Of a DNA stretch of 6,584 nt, positions 1 through 6,074 are shown one piece after another. Source of the DNA: Chloroflexota bacterium (GTDB taxonomy: Bacteria; Chloroflexota; Anaerolineae; DTPP01). Location: the NCBI GenBank assembly GCA_012514615.1, contig JAAYZY010000312.1, positions 1 to 6,584 on the forward strand. Direction: 5' to 3'. The translations under genes were made by a program, and so were the position numbers. Within the stretch, counting starts at the first letter, position 1. Each line of letters begins with the position of its first letter. The notes below the pieces were generated by a model that had not been told where the DNA came from, did not search any database, and saw only the letters and a program-made list of their open reading frames with translations.

Positions 1-354
1 CAGCACCAGGGCATCCAGCTCGTGGGCCAGGGCCATGGCCTCGGTGCTGTCGGCGATGAGCTCACGGCTGGGCAGGGGGTAGCGCATCCCCTGGTGGCCC
101 ATGGCGATGCCGTCACAGATGGCGATGGCCGGGAACTCCAGGGGCACGCCCCCGGCCATGCGCACTCCGGCTGCCGCGGCCCGGGCCAGGACATCCAGGT
201 GCACGTGGCCGGGCACCAACTGGTTCTGCGCGTTGACCACGCCCACCAAGGGCCGCCCCAGCTCCTCCGGGGTGAGGCCGGCGGCGTAGAAGAGGCTGCG
301 GTGCGGGGCGCGGCGGAAGTCCCCCTGCCGCGCTGTCAAGCGTTCTCGGTCCAT
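1..354 (-). CDS. ilvD: Dihydroxy-acid dehydratase, N-terminal 118 residues (runs off left edge)
   Basis: Dihydroxy-acid dehydratase removes water from 2,3-dihydroxy-isovalerate and 2,3-dihydroxy-3-methylvalerate to give the 2-keto acids of valine and isoleucine synthesis; it is a cytoplasmic Fe-S and Mg enzyme. The visible N-terminus matches the IlvD/Edd family closely: [13 protein letters not shown] (15-27), [15 protein letters not shown] (39-53), [20 protein letters not shown] (68-87) and [14 protein letters not shown] (90-103). Asp81 in CDGIAMGH corresponds to the family's Mg ligand. Residue 49, a cluster Cys in some family members, is Gly here (PGHVHL), while a Cys sits at 80. The family is about 550-620 residues long, so roughly four fifths lies outside the window, including the NCDK motif expected next. 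The ATG at 354 is chosen because GGGAGGG (positions 367-361) lies 6 bases upstream; an in-frame ATG at 372 lacks such a site. It is the second gene of a unit, 29 bases after the 136-residue protein. Family identity is very secure. Confidence 0.96.
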   Translation of the reverse strand, partial: MDRERLTARQGDFRRAPHRSLFYAAGLTPEELGRPLVGVVNAQNQLVPGHVHLDVLARAAAAGVRMAGGVPLEFPAIAICDGIAMGHQGMRYPLPSRELIADSTEAMALAHELDALVL

Positions 355-383
355 GGTCTGCCCTCCCACCATACGGCGAGGCT

Positions 384-794
384 CTATCCCTGGGGTGGAT
401 CGTCTTCTTCTGGCGGCTCGGTGGGTTTGGGTGTGCCCAGCTCGTCCACCAGGCCGCTGAGCTCCCGATTCACCGTCCGCAGCGCCTCCACCACTTTCTG
501 CTTGGCGATTTGGGTGGCCTCTTTGCGCTGCAGCGACTCCCAAGCCTCTTCCACCTCGCTCTGCACCCGCTTGGCAGATGGGTGCTCCTTGGCCGTCTGC
601 AGGCCTCGCTCCAGCTCCCGCACCAGGGTCTCGAAGCCGTCTTTCATCTCCTGGCGGAAGCGCTGTCCTTCTGGGCTCTCCCAAGCGGCCTGCGCCGTCT
701 TGCCCAGGCGGCGGCCCAGCTCGGCCAGCTCATCGCCCAGGTCGCCTGTTGGCGTCTCGGGTCCGGCCTGTGGCGTACGCTCCTCGTTGCTCAT
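384..794 (-). CDS. Small hydrophilic helix-rich protein of unknown function (136 aa)
   Basis: I do not recognise a named family. The protein is cytoplasmic by appearance: no signal peptide, no membrane segment and no cysteine. It has a short disordered N-terminus (1-18, rich in T, P, E), a long charged helical core (about 20-119) and a Pro/Glu/Asp-rich acidic tail (121-136). The core contains a weak internal repeat: residues 31-57 ([11 protein letters not shown]... ending GFETL) resemble 65-88 (LQTAKEHPS... ending AWESL), each an amphipathic helix with alternating acidic and basic residues. This composition resembles small coiled-coil or apolipoprotein-like stress proteins, but that is only a resemblance. 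A start at 794 is strongly supported by AAGGAGG (807-801) with a 6-base spacer. It is the first gene of a unit with ilvD, 29 bases apart, so it is probably cotranscribed with it. That it is a real gene is well supported by the start signal and the coherent amphipathic composition; its function is unknown. Confidence 0.82.
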   Translation of the reverse strand: MSNEERTPQAGPETPTGDLGDELAELGRRLGKTAQAAWESPEGQRFRQEMKDGFETLVRELERGLQTAKEHPSAKRVQSEVEEAWESLQRKEATQIAKQKVVEALRTVNRELSGLVDELGTPKPTEPPEEDDPPQG

Positions 795-835
795 GGAACC
801 CCTCCTTCCCGCCTCGTGGCGGTTGCATCGACCTC

Positions 836-864
836 AGTGTACCACGGAATCTTACGCAAGGGAA
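836..864 (-). promoter_or_regulatory. Candidate leftward sigma-70-type promoter for the small protein-ilvD unit
   Basis: Read on the minus strand, TACACT (841-836) is a fair -10 box, preceded by TGG, which makes an extended -10 element. The -35 position at 17 bases spacing is TTCCCT (864-859), which is weak. Transcription would begin near 829, giving a leader of about 35 bases before the ATG at 794. The call rests on the extended -10 and on the need for a promoter in this divergent gap; no other leftward candidate looked better. Confidence 0.35.
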
Positions 865-892
865 GAGGCGGCCAGACCCTATTGGGCAACAC

Positions 893-906
893 AAGCGTTT
901 GCGCTT
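893..906. repeat. Short inverted repeat AAGCG-TTTG-CGCTT, possible operator
   Basis: A perfect 5-bp inverted repeat with a 4-base centre covers the -35 hexamer of the rightward promoter. Its placement would suit a repressor or activator site acting on the large membrane-protein gene. The repeat is short and could occur by chance, and I cannot assign a regulator family. Confidence 0.3.
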
Positions 907-928
907 CTGTTGTTCTGGATGCTATAAT
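899..928 (+). promoter_or_regulatory. Extended -10 promoter driving the large membrane protein gene
   Basis: TATAAT at 923-928 is a perfect -10 hexamer and is preceded by TGC (920-922), forming a canonical extended -10 element that can work with a poor -35 box. The best -35 at 18 bases spacing is TTGCGC (899-904), matching only the first three consensus bases. In such GC-rich DNA a perfect TGnTATAAT in a short divergent gap is unlikely to be accidental. The predicted start is near 935, leaving a leader of about 77 bases before the GTG at 1012. Confidence 0.65.
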
Positions 929-951
929 CGCTCTGGTCTGCGCCGCGCCGA

Positions 952-981
952 GGCAGGGTCGCAGGCCGCAGCCCACCTGCC
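952..981 (+). promoter_or_regulatory. Possible leader hairpin upstream of the large gene
   Basis: GGCAGG (952-957) can pair perfectly with CCTGCC (976-981) around an 18-base loop within the predicted 5' leader, ending about 19 bases before the Shine-Dalgarno site. No U-run follows, so it is not an intrinsic terminator. A 6-bp pairing in GC-rich DNA is weak evidence of function. Confidence 0.2.
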
Positions 982-1011
982 CTTACGGCGATACGCACCA
1001 GGAGGAAGGCA

Positions 1012-4000
1012 GTGCGCGCACTGACGACGCTCTTCGCCCGCGGCGACCGGCGGGTCTTCGCTCTCGCCCTGGCATGCATCCTCATCTTGGGGGGCGCCCT
1101 GCGTCTCTCCAACCTCAACTGGGATGCCTACCAGCACGCCCACCCAGACGAGCGGCACATCACCATGGTGGCCAGCAGCCTGCGCTTGCCCTCCGACCTC
1201 AAGCTGCTGCTGGACCCGTTCCGCTCCACGGTGAATCCGTTCCGCGCCCCACCGCAGGGCAGCCAATCGGTGGGGGAGCCCCGCGCCTTCACCTACGGGC
1301 ACTTCCCCCTCTACCTGATGACGGCCGTGGCCAACGGCATGGAGCACTTCCTGCAGCCCTCCACCGGCGTCCGCTGGGCCGACTACGACCACATCCACCT
1401 GGTGGGGCGGGTCCTTTCGGGCCTCTTCGACCTTCTCACAGTGGTCTTCATTTTCTTGCTGGGGCGGCGGCTGTACGGCCCCGGCGTAGGGCTGCTGGCC
1501 GCAGCGCTGCTGGCGGCCACGGTGACCCACATCCAGCTCTCCCACTACGCCGCCTTCGACGTAGTGCAGGCCACGTGGGTGGCGGCCACGGTCTACTTCT
1601 CCGTGCGCCTGGCCGAAAACGGCCGCGCCCGGGACCTGGCACTGGCCGGCCTGTCGGCTGGCTTGGCCATCGGCTCGCTGGTGCGCGCCGCGCCAGTGCT
1701 GGCCGCGGTGGCGGTGGCCGTGCTGGTACGCCTGCTGCAAGCGGCCACGGCGCGGCGGGCCGACATGGCTCGCTGGGTGCTCGGGGGCCTGGGGGCGCTG
1801 CTGTTGGCGCTGCTGGTCTTCGCCACGACCAACCCGTTCTCCATCTTGGACAGCGCCCAGTTCCTGCGGAACATGGAAGAGCAGAGCGCCATGGTCAGCG
1901 GGGAGGCCGACTTCCCCTTCACCCGTCAGTACCGCGGCACCACGCCTTTCCTGTACCAGATCGAACAGCAGGTGCGGTGGGGCATGGGCTGGCCGCTGGG
2001 CCTTTTCGCTTTCGCCGGCCTGGCCTGGGTGATCGGACGCGCCGTGCGAGGGCGGGCCACGAGGGGTGAATGGGTGCTGCTAGCCGGCGTGGTGCCCTAC
2101 TTCATCATCAACGGCCTCTTCATGGTCAAGTTCATGCGCTACATGATTGTCATCACGCCGTTGTTGGTGCTCATGGGCGCTTACCTGCTGGCCGAAACGA
2201 CTCGGGCCCTGCGCCGGTGGCTGCCCCGGGTGCGCCTGCCCCAAGCGGCGGCCTGGGCCCTGCCGACGCTGGTGCTGCTGGCCACCTGGCTCTACGCCGT
2301 GGCCTTTGCCGGCATCTACGCCCGCGAGCACACCTGGGTCTCGTCCTCCCGCTGGATCTACGCCAACGTGCCCGACGGCTCTGTTCTGGCTGTGGAGCAC
2401 TGGGACGACGAGCTGCCCAAGACCATCGACGAGCCGGGGATGAACCCTGGGGCCCACCGCTACCAGCATCTGCGCCTGCCGCTCTACGAGGACGACAACC
2501 AGGGCAAGTACGAGATCATCAAGCAGACGCTGCAGGAGGCCGACTACATCTTCCTTTCCAGTAACCGGCTCTACGGCTCCATCCCGCGGCTGCCCCAGCG
2601 CTACCCCATGACGATCCGCTACTACGATCTGCTCTTCAGCGAGCAGCTAGGCTTCGAGAGGGTGGCCACTTTCACCTCCCGGCCGCAGCTCCTGGGCGTC
2701 GAGATCGTGGACGACGGGGCCGACGAGAGCTTCACCGTCTACGACCACCCCAAGCCGATCCTCTTCCGCAAGGTGCGCACCCTCTCTGATCAGGAAATCT
2801 GGGCCCTGCTGGGCGGCACCTGGGAGGGGGCCATCCCTGGCTGGACCGGCCAGCGGTCAACGCGCCAACCCAGCCAGGACGAGGTGGCCAAGACGCTGCT
2901 GCTGGATCGGCCGGTGAACGAGCTGCCGGTGGTCAACGACTTTCGCTGGAACAGCCTGGCCAATCGCTCCACCGCGGTGGCCGTAGCCTGCTGGTGGCTG
3001 GCCCTGGCGGTATTGGGGTTGGCGGCCCTGCCCCTCACCTACACGGTCTTCGGGCGTCTGCGGGGGCGCGGCTACCTCTTCGCCCGCTCGCTGGGCCTGT
3101 TGGTGGTGGGCTACATCAACTGGCTGCTGGCCAGTTTGGGCCTGCTGGGCAACCGCCTAACGACCCTTTGGCTGGGCATCGCCGTGCTGGCGGCGCTCTC
3201 GGCCTGGCTCACCTGGCGCCAGCAAGCCGCCTTCGCCGCCTGGCTGCGGGAGCACCGCCGCTTCATCCTCTTCTCCGAGGCCCTGTTCGCGGCGGCCTTC
3301 CTCCTCTTCGTGGGCATCCGCATCCTGAACCCGGACCTGTGGCAGCCCTGGAACGGCGGCGAGAAGTCCATGGAGTTCGCCTTCCTCAACGCCATCGTCC
3401 GCAGCCCCAGCTTCCCGCCCTACGACCCATACTACGCCCACGGTTACATGAACTACTACTACTACGGCCAGTACCTCATGGCCGTGCTCATCAAGCTCAC
3501 CGGCATCACCCCGTCGGTAGGCTTCAACCTGGCGGTGGCCACCCTCTTCGCCCTCACCGTGGCCAACGCCTTCACCGTGGTCTACAACCTGGCGGCCAAG
3601 CGCAGCGCCCCCTGGCGCGAAGGGCTGACCGCAGCGCTGCTGGGGCCGTTCTTCGTGGCCCTGCTGGCCAACCTGGCCACGCCGCTCTGGTACCTGCGGC
3701 GTCTGGGCGAGCTGAGCAACAGCTCGTTCACCAGTGGCCTGCCCGGCCTGCAGACGGCGGTGCGGGGCGCCGGCGGCCTGCTGCAGGTGTTGCAGGGGCA
3801 GGCCAGCCTGCCGGCCTTCAACTACTGGGACCCCAGCCGGGTCATCCCGTTTACCATCAACGAGTTCCCCTACTGGTCGTTCCTCTTCGCCGACCTGCAC
3901 CCGCACATGATCGGCTTGGCCTTCACGCTCCTGTTCGTCGGCCTCTGCCTGAACCTCTACCGCGCCGGGCCGCAGCCAGCGGCACCCGAGATCGGTGTGC

Positions 4001-5427
4001 CGCGGATCTGGGCGGCGCTGCCGTCGGCCGGCCGGGTGGCCGGCTGGCTGCTCCTGCCGCTGGCTCTGGGCGCGCTGGCGGCCATCAACACCTGGGACAT
4101 GCCCACCTACTTGGGCTTGGCCACGGCTGCCTTCCTGCTGCGGGCCTACCAGGGCAGCGGCCGGGTGCGTTGGGCGGCAGCCATCGCCTTCGCCGTGGGG
4201 CTGGCTGGCGCCAGCTACCTGCTCTACTTGCCGTTCTTCGCCCACTACCAGGCCATCGCCGTGGGCATCGGGCTGGTGCGAGGCCAGGGCAGCCTGGGCG
4301 ACTGGCTCACGGTGTGGGGGTTCTTCTTTTTCGTGGCCCTGTCGTGGGGTTTGGCGGCCCTGAGCCGCAACCGGGCCCGCATGCCACTGCTGCGCTGGGC
4401 GCGGCTCGTGGGGCAGCGTTGGGAGCGCCTGCCCCGCCTGACGGAGCTGCACGGGCTGCTGGTGCGCCAGGCCAGCCTGGGCTACACCCTCGCGCTGGCC
4501 GGGGTGGGGCTGTTCGTGCTGCTGTGGGTGGCCCTGATCGCCTTGGGGCACCAGATCCTGGCTGCGGCGCTGCTGCCGCTGGGGGCGGCCTTCCTCCTGC
4601 TGCTGGCGCGACCCGCCGACAGCCGCCAGAGCTTCGCCACACTGCTGCTCTTCACCGGCTTGCTGGTGGCGGCAGGCGTGGAAGTGGTCTACATGAGAGA
4701 CTTCTTGGGCGGCGGCGATCATTATCGCATGAACACCCTCTTCAAGTTCTACATGCAGGTGTGGGTGCTGTTGGGCTGCGGCGCGGCCGCCGTGCTGCCC
4801 ACCTTGTGGGCCTGGATCGGCAAGGGGCACAGCCGCGGTCTCCGCTGGGCCTGGCAGGGCGCTCTGGCCCTGCTGCTGGCCGGCGCGTTTCTCTTCATCC
4901 CCATCGGCACCGTCGCGCGGGTAGCCGACCGCTTCCCAGGGGAGCGGCCGGCCTTGGGCACGCTGGACGGCATGGCCTACATGACCGTGGGCCGCTACAC
5001 CTGGCCGGACCAGAACAATCCCATCGACCTGCAGTGGGACTACCAGGCCCTGCAGTGGCTGTTGGAGAACGTCCAGGGCACGCCGGTGGTGGCCGAAGGA
5101 CGCATCGACTACTACCGCGAGGGCGGCATGCGCGTCGCTTCGTACACTGGGCTACCCACCTTCTTGGGGGCGCACCAGAGCGAGCAGCGTTACGATTGGC
5201 AGGTGGGGGAGCGGGACGGCCTGGCACGGGACTTCTTCAACACCGCAGACGTGCAGCGCGCCCAGGAGATCATCGCCGACCTGCACGTGGCCTACATCTA
5301 CATCGGCACGCTGGAACGCACCGTCTACGACGAGCGGGGGATCGCCAAGTTCGAGCAGATGGCCCAAGACGGCCTGCTAGAGGTGGCTTACCAGAACGAA
5401 GCCGTGACCATCTACCGAGCGCCCTAG
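1012..5427 (+). CDS. Giant polytopic membrane protein: GT39-like glycosyltransferase fused to DUF2298 (Chlor_Arch_YYY)
   Basis: The 1,471-residue integral membrane protein appears to hold two GT-C-type halves. The N-terminal half (about 1-440) has many hydrophobic helices and GT39/PMT-like features: a first helix at about 15-31, then an acidic loop motif HPDERH (44-49) where GT39 enzymes place their catalytic Asp, TYGHFPLYL (about 95-103), GRVLSGLFD near 132 and HIQLSHY (173-179). A soluble, presumably extracytoplasmic region follows (about 440-640). After a second membrane section (about 650-770) come the DUF2298 motifs: NPDLWQPWNGGEKSMEF (773-789), YDPYYAHGYMNYYYYG (804-819), NEFPYWSFLFADLHPH (950-965), NTWDMPTY (1026-1033) and HYRMNTLFKFYMQVW (1237-1251). 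A second soluble tail (about 1300-1471) carries SYTGLPT (1377-1383). By family analogy it may transfer sugars from a lipid carrier onto envelope acceptors; DUF2298 has no proven substrate known to me. The GTG start at 1012 is fixed by AGGAGG at 1000-1005 with a 6-base spacer. Alternative view: a non-enzymatic envelope scaffold. Family call secure, reaction inferred. Confidence 0.93.
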   Translation: MRALTTLFARGDRRVFALALACILILGGALRLSNLNWDAYQHAHPDERHITMVASSLRLPSDLKLLLDPFRSTVNPFRAPPQGSQSVGEPRAFTYGHFPLYLMTAVANGMEHFLQPSTGVRWADYDHIHLVGRVLSGLFDLLTVVFIFLLGRRLYGPGVGLLAAALLAATVTHIQLSHYAAFDVVQATWVAATVYFSVRLAENGRARDLALAGLSAGLAIGSLVRAAPVLAAVAVAVLVRLLQAATARRADMARWVLGGLGALLLALLVFATTNPFSILDSAQFLRNMEEQSAMVSGEADFPFTRQYRGTTPFLYQIEQQVRWGMGWPLGLFAFAGLAWVIGRAVRGRATRGEWVLLAGVVPYFIINGLFMVKFMRYMIVITPLLVLMGAYLLAETTRALRRWLPRVRLPQAAAWALPTLVLLATWLYAVAFAGIYAREHTWVSSSRWIYANVPDGSVLAVEHWDDELPKTIDEPGMNPGAHRYQHLRLPLYEDDNQGKYEIIKQTLQEADYIFLSSNRLYGSIPRLPQRYPMTIRYYDLLFSEQLGFERVATFTSRPQLLGVEIVDDGADESFTVYDHPKPILFRKVRTLSDQEIWALLGGTWEGAIPGWTGQRSTRQPSQDEVAKTLLLDRPVNELPVVNDFRWNSLANRSTAVAVACWWLALAVLGLAALPLTYTVFGRLRGRGYLFARSLGLLVVGYINWLLASLGLLGNRLTTLWLGIAVLAALSAWLTWRQQAAFAAWLREHRRFILFSEALFAAAFLLFVGIRILNPDLWQPWNGGEKSMEFAFLNAIVRSPSFPPYDPYYAHGYMNYYYYGQYLMAVLIKLTGITPSVGFNLAVATLFALTVANAFTVVYNLAAKRSAPWREGLTAALLGPFFVALLANLATPLWYLRRLGELSNSSFTSGLPGLQTAVRGAGGLLQVLQGQASLPAFNYWDPSRVIPFTINEFPYWSFLFADLHPHMIGLAFTLLFVGLCLNLYRAGPQPAAPEIGVPRIWAALPSAGRVAGWLLLPLALGALAAINTWDMPTYLGLATAAFLLRAYQGSGRVRWAAAIAFAVGLAGASYLLYLPFFAHYQAIAVGIGLVRGQGSLGDWLTVWGFFFFVALSWGLAALSRNRARMPLLRWARLVGQRWERLPRLTELHGLLVRQASLGYTLALAGVGLFVLLWVALIALGHQILAAALLPLGAAFLLLLARPADSRQSFATLLLFTGLLVAAGVEVVYMRDFLGGGDHYRMNTLFKFYMQVWVLLGCGAAAVLPTLWAWIGKGHSRGLRWAWQGALALLLAGAFLFIPIGTVARVADRFPGERPALGTLDGMAYMTVGRYTWPDQNNPIDLQWDYQALQWLLENVQGTPVVAEGRIDYYREGGMRVASYTGLPTFLGAHQSEQRYDWQVGERDGLARDFFNTADVQRAQEIIADLHVAYIYIGTLERTVYDERGIAKFEQMAQDGLLEVAYQNEAVTIYRAP

Positions 5428-5497
5428 GGCAACCGGCCGCGGCAGTGTAATGGGAGCCCCCCACCGGCGTCCTTAACTGCGTCGAGACCCTGTGAGG

Positions 5498-5530
5498 CCC
5501 TCGAGGGACTGGGCCCCAGCCTCCGGAGGG
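5498..5530 (+). promoter_or_regulatory. Potential SD-sequestering RNA hairpin ahead of the ECF sigma gene
   Basis: Three near-contiguous palindromes fill this stretch: CCCTCGAGGG (5498-5507), CTGGGCCCCAG (5509-5519) and CCTCCGGAGG (5520-5529). As RNA they can form one 13-bp hairpin: 5498-5502 with 5526-5530, 5503-5506 with 5520-5523, and 5509-5512 with 5516-5519, with two-base bulges at 5507-5508 and 5524-5525 and loop GCC. The outer stem buries most of the Shine-Dalgarno GGAGGG (5525-5530). A competing pairing, GAGGC (5494-5498) with GCCTC (5519-5523), would free it. No U-run follows, so it is not a terminator. As DNA, the palindromes could instead be protein-binding sites. The pairing is directly visible; a regulatory role is inference. 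Confidence 0.42.
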
Positions 5531-5537
5531 ACAGGTT

Positions 5538-6074
5538 TTGTCAGAGCCAGGCCGCAGGAACCCCAGTGAGGAGTTCGCCGCGCGCTACCTGGACTACCTG
5601 CCGCGGGTGCTGAACTACATGCGCTTCCGGGGGCTCGATGAGGAACTGGCGCAGGACCTGACGGCGCGCACCTTCGAGCGAGCCTTGGCCAAGCGCCACT
5701 CCCTGCGAGACGAAGGGGCCTTCGGCGGATGGCTCTTCCGCATCGCCCACAACACCCTGGCCGAGCACTTCCGGCGAGCCCGCCCGCAGGTCTCCCTAGA
5801 GGCGGCTGCCGAGAGCGGCGTTCCCCTTGCCGCCGACGGCCGCTCGCCAGAGGAGGCCCTCTTGCAGGCCGAGCAGCAGCAGGCCATTCGGCAGTTGGTG
5901 GGTCGCTTGGGGGAGCGAGATCGGGAGATCCTGGGCCTGAAGTTCATGGCCGAGCTGGGGAATCAGGAGATCGCCAGCCTGTTGCGCCTGACGCCCAACC
6001 ATGTGGGAGTGCTGCTCTACCGAGCGCTCCAGCGCTTGCGGCGGATGATGGATGAAGATGCACGCGGGGGTTGA
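5538..6074 (+). CDS. ECF-type (sigma-70 family) RNA polymerase sigma factor, 178 aa
   Basis: This protein directs RNA polymerase to a specific promoter set, normally under control of a membrane-bound anti-sigma factor. It has the two-domain ECF plan and usual length. Sigma region 2 spans about 15-82, with DLTARTFERAL (40-50, region 2.2) and FGGWLFRIAHNTLAEHFRRAR (62-82, regions 2.3-2.4, -10 recognition). A variable linker covers about 83-111. Region 4 is about 112-172, with LGERDREILGLKF (124-136) and a helix-turn-helix NQEIASLLRLTPNHVGVLLYRAL (142-164) for -35 recognition. The start is TTG at 5538, set by GGAGGG (5525-5530) with a 7-base spacer; no ATG or GTG precedes sigma region 2 in frame. 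It lies 110 bases after the glycosyltransferase-like gene with no clear terminator between, so read-through is possible. Its end overlaps the next gene, the usual sigma/anti-sigma arrangement. I saw no convincing ECF-type promoter for autoregulation. Exact ECF group not assigned. Confidence 0.95.
   Translation: MSEPGRRNPSEEFAARYLDYLPRVLNYMRFRGLDEELAQDLTARTFERALAKRHSLRDEGAFGGWLFRIAHNTLAEHFRRARPQVSLEAAAESGVPLAADGRSPEEALLQAEQQQAIRQLVGRLGERDREILGLKFMAELGNQEIASLLRLTPNHVGVLLYRALQRLRRMMDEDARGG

Noticed and set aside
22..927. Plus-strand open frame of 301 codons over ilvD and the small gene
   Set aside because: Antisense to clear IlvD sequence; low-complexity translation; shadow frame.
510..2069. 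Long plus-strand open frame of 519 codons spanning the divergent gap
   Set aside because: It runs antisense through the 136-residue gene, crosses the promoter region and continues out of frame in the large gene. No credible start signal or protein motif.
3454..3465. TAC repeated four times, looking like a microsatellite
   Set aside because: It encodes the conserved Tyr block (NYYYYG) of DUF2298, so it is explained by protein conservation and not by a repeat-expansion mechanism.
3157..4830. Long open frame of 557 codons on the minus strand inside the large gene
   Set aside because: It lies wholly antisense to well-conserved DUF2298 coding sequence, its translation is low-complexity (rich in Q, G, H, E, A), and it has no recognisable motif. 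It is a by-product of GC-rich third positions.
2994..5450. Long open frame of 818 codons on the plus strand in another frame
   Set aside because: The translation is an Ala/Gly/Pro/Arg-rich shadow of the DUF2298 half, with no family signal, whereas the overlapping frame carries all the conserved motifs.
5428..5497. ECF-type autoregulated promoter (GGAAC-like -35 with CGTC-like -10), or a sigma-70 promoter at TGTAAT (5446-5451)
   Set aside because: CGTC occurs at 5468 and 5480 but no matching -35 lies at proper spacing. TGTAAT lacks an acceptable -35 and an extended -10. Not strong enough to annotate.
5428..5537. Intrinsic terminator after the large gene
   Set aside because: GC-rich pairings exist, but none is followed by a run of T; the only T-run (5536-5539) is four bases and includes the TTG start codon itself.
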